Positions 1 through 4,332 of a stretch of DNA of 5,055 nucleotides are shown in pieces. Numbering within the stretch: position 1 is the first letter of the stretch; each line of letters starts with the position of its first letter. This DNA is from Paracoccaceae bacterium (GTDB lineage: Bacteria; Pseudomonadota; Alphaproteobacteria; Rhodobacterales; Rhodobacteraceae). The notes beneath the pieces were generated by a model. That model was not told where the DNA came from. It saw only the letters and a list, made by a program, of their open reading frames with translations, and ran no database searches. The stretch is from the NCBI GenBank assembly GCA_003250135.1, contig QKHF01000166.1, positions 1-5,055 of the forward strand. Direction: 5' to 3'. The position numbers and the translations under genes were made by a program.

Positions 1-72
1 GGCCGCCTGCTGGTCGCCGCCACGATCGGGCGCACCCGTCTGATCGACAACGTGGCGGTGGAGGTCGGCTGA
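1..72 (+). CDS. panC: Pantothenate synthetase (pantoate--beta-alanine ligase), C-terminal end only
   Basis: Frame 1 is open from the window edge to TGA at 70-72 and gives 23 residues with the core ATIGRTRLIDNVAVEVG. The (V/A)AA-x-(I/L)G-x-(T/A)RLIDN pattern is the C-terminal signature of PanC; the E. coli protein ends in a closely similar AAWLGDARLIDN stretch. PanC joins pantoate and beta-alanine using ATP to make pantothenate, the precursor of coenzyme A, in the cytoplasm. Only the last strand and tail are present, so catalytic residues cannot be checked and more than 90% of the gene lies to the left. The call rests on a short but characteristic motif. I see no better family match for this tail. 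Confidence 0.8.
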   Translation, partial: GRLLVAATIGRTRLIDNVAVEVG

Positions 73-86
73 GGGCCGCTCGGCCC
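73..86 (+). other. Small GC hairpin directly after panC stop
   Basis: GGGCC at 73-77 and GGCCC at 82-86 form a perfect 5-bp stem with a GCTC loop, starting on the base after the panC stop. The downstream sequence (CGGTGTTGATT) has a few T residues but no real U-tract. It may be a weak terminator or a transcript-end stabiliser, or it may be chance in GC-rich DNA. If it does not terminate, rluA is co-transcribed with panC. Confidence 0.25.
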
Positions 87-99
87 CGGTGTTGATTCA

Positions 100-762
100 A
101 TGAAACCCCGCTTGATGACCCGTTACACCCCGCCCGAGGGGCCGCTTTCAGTGCTGCATCGGGACGAGGAGTTGCTGATCGTCGACAAGCCGAGCGGGCT
201 GCTCTCGGTTCCCGGCAAGCCGCTGGAGCATCGCGATTGCCTGGAGGCTCGGGTCAAGGCGGCCTTCCCGGAGGCGCTACTGATCCATCGGCTGGACCTG
301 GAGACCTCGGGGGTGATGGTCTTCGCCCTGAATCCCCGCGCCCAGCGCCTGATCAACGGCCAGTTCGAGCGGCGGATCGTCAGGAAGACCTATATCGCCC
401 GCGTCGCGGGGCTGGTGTCTGGGGATGCCGGCGAAATCGACCTGCCCCTGATCGCCGACTGGCCCAACCGGCCGTTGCAGAAGGTCTGCCAAGAGACCGG
501 CAAACCGGCCCGCACGGCGTGGCGGGTTCTGGAGCGGGAGGCCGAGGCCACGCGGCTGGAGCTGAAGCCCGAGACCGGCCGCAGCCATCAGCTGCGCGTG
601 CATCTGAAAGAGATCGGCCATCCGATCCTCGGCGATCCGTTCTATGCGCCGGAGGAAGTTTTCAACGCCGCGCCGCGGCTGCAACTTCATGCGGAGCGGC
701 TGGACCTGCGCCACCCCAGCGACGGCGTCTGGGTCAGCTACGGCGCGCCCTGCCCGTTCTGA
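100..762 (+). CDS. rluA: RluA-type dual-specificity 23S rRNA/tRNA pseudouridine synthase
   Basis: A 220-residue protein matching E. coli RluA (219 residues) along its whole length. RluA isomerises U746 of 23S rRNA and U32 of several tRNAs to pseudouridine. Visible landmarks are VDKPSGLLSVPGK at 28-40, the catalytic HRLDLETSG block at 63-71 with the nucleophilic Asp at 66, the RluA-typical DLPLIADWPNRP stretch at 114-125 followed by QKVCQETGKPARTAW at 127-141, and the C-terminal LKPETGRSHQLRVHL at 155-169 plus GHPILGDPFYA at 173-183. No N-terminal S4 domain is present, as expected for RluA and unlike RluC/RluD. The start is uncertain: neither ATG at 100 nor in-frame ATG at 115 has a Shine-Dalgarno sequence, and starting at 115 (MTRYTPPEGP) lines up better with the E. 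coli N-terminus. It lies 27 bases after panC on the same strand and may be co-transcribed with it. The gene ends 6 bases from a convergent gene. Confidence 0.95.
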   Translation: MKPRLMTRYTPPEGPLSVLHRDEELLIVDKPSGLLSVPGKPLEHRDCLEARVKAAFPEALLIHRLDLETSGVMVFALNPRAQRLINGQFERRIVRKTYIARVAGLVSGDAGEIDLPLIADWPNRPLQKVCQETGKPARTAWRVLEREAEATRLELKPETGRSHQLRVHLKEIGHPILGDPFYAPEEVFNAAPRLQLHAERLDLRHPSDGVWVSYGAPCPF

Positions 763-768
763 AGGGCG

Positions 769-1170
769 CTAGTCTTCGCCGCCCGCCTTTTCCGCCACGC
801 GCTGTTTGAAGCCGGATGCGGAAACGGCGATGCGGGTGTGTCTGCCTTCGCCGATCAACTCTTTCTCGTCAAAGGCGCGCAGCGAGAACTCCAGTTTCCG
901 CTTGTCGACCGAGACCAGTTCGGCTCGTGCGGTCACGCGCATGCCCAGCGGCGTCGCCGCCATGTGTGAGACGTCCAGATGCACGCCCAGAGAGTTCATG
1001 CCCGAGGGCAGGAGATGCTCCACCGCGGCCACGGCCGCCTTCTCCATCAGCGCGACCATCATCGGCGTCGCGAACACCTCGATGGCGCCCGAGGCGAACC
1101 GGGTCGCCGTGTGCTCGGGCCCCACCACAAGCTCCGCCTCGCCGCGCAGGCCGGGTTTCAGCTGATCCAT
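769..1170 (-). CDS. FlK-like hot-dog fold thioesterase
   Basis: A 133-residue single-domain protein resembling the fluoroacetyl-CoA thioesterase (FlK) group of the hot-dog superfamily, which hydrolyses acyl-CoA thioesters as cytosolic dimers. The core VFATPMMVALMEKAA (32-46) and SLGVHLDVSHMAATPLG (60-76) align with Streptomyces cattleya FlK, recalled from memory, placing Thr35, Glu43 and His69 on the FlK catalytic residues Thr42, Glu50 and His76. The GEGRHTRIAV strand near 107-116 is also typical. The family match does not mean the substrate is fluoroacetyl-CoA; most bacterial relatives are uncharacterised. The ATG has an AGAGG-like ribosome-binding site 6 bases upstream on the minus strand. 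It is the last gene of a leftward run, 46 bases after the small secreted protein, and converges on rluA with a 6-base gap. No terminator is visible there. Confidence 0.88.
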   Translation of the reverse strand: MDQLKPGLRGEAELVVGPEHTATRFASGAIEVFATPMMVALMEKAAVAAVEHLLPSGMNSLGVHLDVSHMAATPLGMRVTARAELVSVDKRKLEFSLRAFDEKELIGEGRHTRIAVSASGFKQRVAEKAGGED

Positions 1171-1216
1171 CGCATGCCTCTGTCGGTTTTCATTCCTCGA
1201 CGCGCCTCGCCGCCGC

Positions 1217-1615
1217 TCACCCTCCGAAGATCACCGCGTCGGGGATCTCATAGCGCTCCTCGCCGACGCGCACGAAGAAAAGGTCCGCCTCCTTCGTCGC
1301 GTCGTACTCGGGATAACCGTCCGCCTGGCTGGTGTCGGCGCTGAGGAACTCGCCGTCGATGAAGAACAGCGCCCGCGTGATCCCATCGGGCCGCGTGACG
1401 ACCACGGTGGCGCTGCCGCCGCTTTCCCGCGCGACGCCGAACGCGCATGGCGCGGTGGGCTGACCCGCATGCTGCGCGCAGGGAATCGTGCCCGTGGCGT
1501 CGAAATCGCCCATCCCCGCGCGCTCGGCGGAACTGGCGTCATCCGCCAGCGCCGGACCTGCGCCCAGACCCGTGCAGAGCGCCATGACGGTGATGGCGAG
1601 GGCCAGATTGCGCAT
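1217..1615 (-). CDS. Small secreted (periplasmic) protein of unknown function
   Basis: A 132-residue protein with a clear Sec signal peptide: a short basic start (MRN), a hydrophobic core at about 4-20 and a signal peptidase I site after ALA at 22-24, leaving a mature protein of about 108 residues. I do not recognise a characterised family, though similar conserved hypothetical proteins are common in alphaproteobacteria. The mature part holds two cysteines (46 and 57) in IPCAQ...APCAFGVAR, which could form a disulfide, then strand-rich sequence (ATVVVTRPDG, RALFFIDGEF, ADTSQADGY) and a conserved-looking tail RVGEERYEIPDAVIFGG. Cys14 in the signal core does not fit a lipobox, so a lipoprotein is unlikely. 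The start is well supported by AAGGAGA 6 bases before the ATG. It sits between the phosphatase (99 bases upstream) and the thioesterase (46 bases downstream), all on the minus strand. Existence is secure; function is unknown. Confidence 0.9.
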   Translation of the reverse strand: MRNLALAITVMALCTGLGAGPALADDASSAERAGMGDFDATGTIPCAQHAGQPTAPCAFGVARESGGSATVVVTRPDGITRALFFIDGEFLSADTSQADGYPEYDATKEADLFFVRVGEERYEIPDAVIFGG

Positions 1616-1683
1616 GCTTGGTCTCCTTCACAGTCAGGCCCGCCTCGATTGGGCGGCCTTGCATTCGTTAAAGATGATTTGCG

Positions 1684-1710
1684 GCCGGTTTACGTCAATC
1701 GTCAACCGGC
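1684..1710 (-). other. Inverted repeat just downstream of the phosphatase gene
   Basis: GCCGGTT (1684-1690) and AACCGGC (1704-1710) form a perfect 7-bp stem with a 13-base loop, beginning 5 bases past the phosphatase stop on the minus strand. The sequence beyond it on the minus strand (CGCAAATCATCTTT) has only a short T run, so as an intrinsic terminator it would be weak. It could also protect the 3' end of the transcript. The loop and one arm contain two TTGACG copies (see promoter entry). Confidence 0.4.
1693..1705 (-). promoter_or_regulatory. Tandem TTGACG motifs, possible -35 elements for the secreted-protein gene
   Basis: On the minus strand TTGACG occurs twice, at 1705-1700 and 1698-1693, 7 bases apart and about 80-90 bases before the start of the secreted-protein gene. 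TTGAC is the better conserved half of alphaproteobacterial housekeeping promoters. No good -10 hexamer lies 16-18 bases downstream of either copy (GCAAAT and ATCTTT are the candidates at 17), so this is a weak call. Confidence 0.25.
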
Positions 1711-1714
1711 GCGA

Positions 1715-2479
1715 TCAGGCGCCGGACAGCGCCCCTAGGCCGTCCGGCCGCAGAACTCCTTTCTCCGCCCCGTCGAGCACCAAGCAGGTCAGGCGACCGG
1801 TGGCCCAGGCTTCGGTGTCGACGCCGATCCGGTTGGGCCGGACCTCGGGGCCGAAGGGGTTCGGCGTATGGCCGTGCACGACGACGACGCCGAAATCCTC
1901 CACGCTGTCGAGGAAGACGCCTCGCACCCACATCAGGTCCTCGGGGTCCTGTTGGTCGAGGGGAACGCCGGGCCGCACGCCTGCATGGCAGAAGAAATAG
2001 TCGCCGTACCGGGCTGCGAGGGGCAATTTGCGGAGAAAATCCCGGTGCGTCCGCGGGACATTGGCCAGCGCGGCGCGGCGGATGGGGGCGTGGCCCAGAT
2101 AGCGCGCGTCTTCCTCCACCACGACGCCGTAGGAGGCCAGGGTCTCCACTCCGCCCCAGGTCAGCCAGAAGTCCGCGACGTCGTGACGGCCTTCCTCCAG
2201 GAACAGGTGGAACGCGTCGTCGTGGTTGCCGCGCAGGCAGACCACCCGCTTGTCCTGCGTCTGCCGGGCGATCAGGTCCTCCAGCACCCCGGCGCTGTCC
2301 GGCCCGCGATCCACATAATCGCCCAGCAGGATGATCCGATGATCCGCGGCGGGCCGGGCGGAGAGATCGGCGTCGATCCGCGCCAACACGTCGCTCAGGC
2401 AGTCCCGGCGGCCATGCACGTCGCCGATGGCGTAGAGGCGCATGCCGGGCGGGGTTCGGGCGCTGCTGAATTCGGTCAC
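1715..2479 (-). CDS. PPP-family metallophosphoesterase (bacterial serine/threonine-type protein phosphatase)
   Basis: A 254-residue cytosolic phosphatase with every metal-site motif of the PPP family in order: GDVHG at 19-23, GDYVDRGPDS at 53-62, LRGNHDD at 82-88, FCHAGVRPG at 163-171 and VHGHTP at 201-206, followed by DTEAWATGRL at 221-230. The Asp, His and Asn residues bind two divalent metals, and the GNHD histidine acts in catalysis. The size matches bacterial PrpA/PrpB-like phosphatases. Related enzymes dephosphorylate phosphoproteins or cleave diadenosine tetraphosphate (ApaH), and the sequence alone does not decide the substrate. The start is GTG at 2479, supported by GGAGA 7 bases upstream. 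An internal ATG at residue 13 lacks a ribosome-binding site, although the conserved domain begins right after it. It is the first gene of the leftward run and is divergent from the YbaK-like gene across 216 bases. Confidence 0.93.
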   Translation of the reverse strand: MTEFSSARTPPGMRLYAIGDVHGRRDCLSDVLARIDADLSARPAADHRIILLGDYVDRGPDSAGVLEDLIARQTQDKRVVCLRGNHDDAFHLFLEEGRHDVADFWLTWGGVETLASYGVVVEEDARYLGHAPIRRAALANVPRTHRDFLRKLPLAARYGDYFFCHAGVRPGVPLDQQDPEDLMWVRGVFLDSVEDFGVVVVHGHTPNPFGPEVRPNRIGVDTEAWATGRLTCLVLDGAEKGVLRPDGLGALSGA

Positions 2480-2695
2480 CTGTAAATCTCCAAATCAATC
2501 GCGGGCCGCGCGTCAGGGTGACCATAGTATTCTCCCGGTCTGTTCTGAAACCGGCGAGTGTCGGCCCGCTTGCCTGACTCTCGCGGCTCAGGCACACTAG
2601 CGGCATCATCAGCGGAGCGGGCCGAACGCAGGACGCCTTCCCTGACCCCGTCCCCCGCGCGCCTCGCTTCGCCCTAACCAGGCAGGGAGGACGCT
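2480..2695. promoter_or_regulatory. Divergent intergenic region between phosphatase and YbaK-like genes
   Basis: This 216-base spacer must hold the start signals of both flanking genes. I cannot assign confident -35/-10 pairs. Weak candidates are TACTAT/TATGGT on the minus strand near 2520-2530 for the phosphatase, and TTGCCT (2570-2575) with CACACT about 17 bases later for the YbaK-like gene. A perfect dyad TGCCTGA-N10-TCAGGCA spans 2571-2594. No small gene with a credible start and ribosome-binding site was seen. Confidence 0.5.
2571..2594. repeat. Perfect 7-bp dyad (possible operator or hairpin)
   Basis: TGCCTGA at 2571-2577 is mirrored by TCAGGCA at 2588-2594 with a 10-base spacer. The 17-base centre-to-centre distance is compatible with a dimeric regulator binding one DNA face. 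It overlaps the only candidate promoter of the downstream YbaK-like gene. Chance cannot be excluded. Confidence 0.35.
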
Positions 2696-3166
2696 ATGAC
2701 CATCGCCAATCGGATCAAGCAACATCTCGACAGCGCCGGGGCGCGCTATGACACCGTCGCCCATCCGCGCACCAGCACCGCCATGGAGAGCGCCGAGGCC
2801 GCGCATGTGCCCGGCGACGACCTGGCCAAGAGCGTGGTGATCCATCACGAGAACGGCTACATGCTGGCCGTCATCCCCTCAAGCCATCAGGTCGACCTGT
2901 CCACGTTGCAGGGTCTTCTGGGCCGTCGCATCGGCCTCGCGTCGGAGCAGGAGATCGACGATCTGTTTGAGGATTGCGAAATGGGCGCAATCCCGCCGAT
3001 AGGCTCGGCCTATGGTCTGCCGACGGTGATCGACGACAGCCTGCGCGGGCATGAGGCGATCTGGTTCGAGGCCGGTGACCACCGCACCCTCGTGCATATG
3101 ACGGGCGCGGATTTCGACCACCTGATGCGCGGCGCGCGGCACGAGACGTTCAGCCACCACATGTGA
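2696..3166 (+). CDS. YbaK/EbsC-family protein, probable aminoacyl-tRNA deacylase (trans-editing)
   Basis: A 156-residue single-domain protein of the YbaK/ProRS-INS superfamily, whose characterised members hydrolyse wrongly charged tRNAs in the cytoplasm (for example YbaK on Cys-tRNA-Pro, ProXp-ala on Ala-tRNA-Pro). Seen in the sequence: an N-terminal helix (IANRIKQHLDSAGARYDTVAHP), the DDLAKSVVI strand at 41-49 whose Lys45 sits where the family has its key conserved lysine, LAVIPSSHQVDL at 58-68, and the substrate-pocket loop MGAIPPIGSAYGLPTVID at 96-113. The C-terminus is histidine-rich (HETFSHHM). The subfamily and therefore the tRNA substrate cannot be fixed by eye. The start is secure: GGAGG lies 5 bases before the ATG. 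It is a single gene, divergent from the phosphatase and convergent with rpsU, whose terminator lies just beyond its stop. Confidence 0.9.
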   Translation: MTIANRIKQHLDSAGARYDTVAHPRTSTAMESAEAAHVPGDDLAKSVVIHHENGYMLAVIPSSHQVDLSTLQGLLGRRIGLASEQEIDDLFEDCEMGAIPPIGSAYGLPTVIDDSLRGHEAIWFEAGDHRTLVHMTGADFDHLMRGARHETFSHHM

Positions 3167-3185
3167 CGGCGCGGCGGCCACGCCC

Positions 3186-3221
3186 AAAAAACCAAACCCC
3201 CGGCCATTCGGTCCGGGGGTT
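3186..3221 (-). terminator. Intrinsic terminator of rpsU
   Basis: AACCCCCGG (3195-3203) and CCGGGGGTT (3213-3221) form a perfect 9-bp stem with a 9-base loop. Read on the minus strand the stem is followed by TGG and then six T residues (3191-3186), the layout of a Rho-independent terminator. It ends transcripts coming from rpsU. On the + strand no T-tract follows the stem, so it would be a poor terminator for the YbaK-like gene, though the hairpin starts only 28 bases after that gene's stop. Confidence 0.88.
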
Positions 3222-3237
3222 CGCGCAGTTCATAAGC

Positions 3238-3262
3238 GCGTCGGGTTCCAACGTCCCGACGC
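3238..3262 (-). other. GC-rich hairpin in the rpsU 3' untranslated region
   Basis: GCGTCGGG (3238-3245) and CCCGACGC (3255-3262) make a perfect 8-bp stem with a 9-base loop, 20 bases beyond the rpsU stop and upstream of its terminator on the minus strand. No T-tract follows, so it is not itself a terminator. Possible roles are RNA stability or binding of a protein or small RNA. It does not fold as part of a tRNA. Confidence 0.45.
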
Positions 3263-3282
3263 CGATGGTCTGAAGTTCAGCC

Positions 3283-3489
3283 TTAGAGCAGCCCCTCGCG
3301 CTGGGCTTTCTTCCGCGCCAGCTTGCGCGCGCGGCGGATCGCCTCCGCTTTTGAGCGGGCGCGCTTCTCGGACGGCTTCTCATAATGCTGCTTGAGTTTC
3401 ATCTCGCGAAAGACGCCCTCACGCTGCATTTTCTTCTTCAGAGCCTTCAGCGCCTGATCGACGTTGTTGTCTCGAACCGTAACCTGCAC
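3283..3489 (-). CDS. rpsU: 30S ribosomal protein S21
   Basis: A 68-residue basic protein, the usual length for alphaproteobacterial bS21, beginning MQVTVRDNNVDQALKALKKK and containing the family-typical FREMKLKQHYEKPSEKRAR (27-45) and a long basic C-terminal helix (AIRRARKLARKKAQREG). S21 sits on the 30S platform near the 3' end of 16S rRNA and aids translation initiation. The start must be GTG at 3489: the in-frame codon immediately before it is TAA, and a strong Shine-Dalgarno AAGGTGGTGA lies about 5-7 bases upstream. The gene is monocistronic, with its own promoter (3537-3565) and terminator (3186-3221), and is transcribed divergently from coq9. Confidence 0.97.
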   Translation of the reverse strand: MQVTVRDNNVDQALKALKKKMQREGVFREMKLKQHYEKPSEKRARSKAEAIRRARKLARKKAQREGLL

Positions 3490-3536
3490 TTACTTCACCA
3501 CCTTTCTAATATGTTTCGGCATTTGCAGGAGGGCGC

Positions 3537-3565
3537 TATATATCAACGGCTCAAGGGCCTGTCTA
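3537..3565 (-). promoter_or_regulatory. Probable housekeeping promoter of rpsU
   Basis: On the minus strand TAGACA (3565-3560, 5 of 6 matches to TTGACA) is separated by exactly 17 bases from TATATA (3542-3537), an acceptable -10 element. Transcription would begin near 3530, giving a leader of about 40 bases that includes the strong Shine-Dalgarno of rpsU. The AT-rich TATATAT block stands out in this GC-rich region. Confidence 0.6.
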
Positions 3566-3609
3566 CAGCGGGCCGGACCGGAATTTTCGTTGTGTTTCAG
3601 GAGAGTCGC

Positions 3610-4332
3610 ATGCCGGCGGCGAAGAAAAAGACCGAGGACGACCATCTGGAGGAGACCCGCGCCCGCCTTCTGGAGGCGGCGCTGCCCGATGTCTGTTTCG
3701 ATGGCTGGTCCGAGGAAACCCTGAAGATCGCGACTGAGACCAGCGGGGTCGACGAGGGCCTGGCGAAGCTCGCCTTTCCCCGCGGCGGCGTCGATCTGGC
3801 GCTGTATTTCCATTATGCGATGGACCGGAAGCTGGCCGAGGAGATGGCCGCAGCGCCGCTCGCCGAAATGAAGATCCGCGAGCGGGTCGCGTTCGGCGTG
3901 CGCCGCCGCTTGGAACTGGTCGCGAACGAGCGCGAGGCGGTGCGCCGCGGGGTCGCGCTGCTCGCCCTGCCGATCTACGCAGCGGACGGCGCGAAGGCGG
4001 TCTGGCATACGGCGGATGTGATCTGGACCGCGTTGGGCGATGCCTCCACCGACTACAACTGGTACTCGAAACGCGCAATTCTTTCAGGGGTTTACAGTTC
4101 CACCGTGCTCTACTGGCTGGGCGACGAAACCGATGGGTTTACAGACACATGGGCGTTTCTCGACCGACGGATCGAGGACGTGATGCGCTTTGAGAAGGTC
4201 AAGGCCAAGGTGCGCGGGAACAAGCTGGCGCAGGCGCTGCTGAAAGGTCCCGCGAAGCTGCTCGACCGGGTCAACGCGCCGGGCGCCAAGGCGGAGGTCG
4301 ACACCGGAACCGGCGTGGGCCTGCCGGGCTAG
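3610..4332 (+). CDS. coq9: COQ9-family ubiquinone biosynthesis protein
   Basis: A 240-residue protein of the COQ9 family, known from mitochondria and alphaproteobacteria. In eukaryotes COQ9 has a TetR-like fold that binds lipid instead of DNA and presents ubiquinone intermediates to COQ7 hydroxylase at the membrane. The N-terminal helices (TRARLLEAALPDVCFDGWSE, 16-35) match the TetR-like part. The family signature GDASTDYNWYSKRAILSGVY is at 143-162 and closely resembles the human GDQSTDFNWYTRRAML block, followed by DTWAFLDRRIEDVM (179-192) and a basic amphipathic C-terminal segment (about 193-222) likely to touch the membrane. The frame stays open upstream to 3385, but ATG at 3610 is the start: AGGAGA lies 5 bases before it, homology begins after it, and the extension would overlap rpsU antisense. 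It is divergent from rpsU and convergent with purK, sharing a 4-base overlap at the stops. Confidence 0.94.
   Translation: MPAAKKKTEDDHLEETRARLLEAALPDVCFDGWSEETLKIATETSGVDEGLAKLAFPRGGVDLALYFHYAMDRKLAEEMAAAPLAEMKIRERVAFGVRRRLELVANEREAVRRGVALLALPIYAADGAKAVWHTADVIWTALGDASTDYNWYSKRAILSGVYSSTVLYWLGDETDGFTDTWAFLDRRIEDVMRFEKVKAKVRGNKLAQALLKGPAKLLDRVNAPGAKAEVDTGTGVGLPG

Noticed and set aside
1602..1615. Lipoprotein reading of the secreted protein through Cys14
   Set aside because: The residues before Cys14 (MAL) do not fit a lipobox, whereas a signal peptidase I site (ALA at 22-24) is clear.
1868..2485. A 205-codon + strand open frame antisense to the phosphatase
   Set aside because: It has Val/Ala/Gly/His-rich shadow composition, no motif, and is fully covered by a gene with strong family evidence.
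1695..2609. A 304-codon minus-strand open frame overlapping the whole phosphatase gene
   Set aside because: It is an alternate frame of the phosphatase with an Arg/Pro/Gly-rich product lacking any family motif, as expected of out-of-frame GC-rich coding DNA. The phosphatase frame has all PPP motifs.
3222..3282. A possible tRNA because of GGTTCCAAC within a stem
   Set aside because: The arm resembles a T-loop only superficially (C in place of the required purine), the stem is 8 bp, and no acceptor, D or anticodon arms can be folded around it.
3385..3609. A 75-codon N-terminal extension of the coq9 frame
   Set aside because: It has no ribosome-binding site at its first ATG, lies antisense to rpsU and its promoter, and adds sequence unrelated to COQ9. 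The ATG at 3610 has AGGAGA at the right distance.
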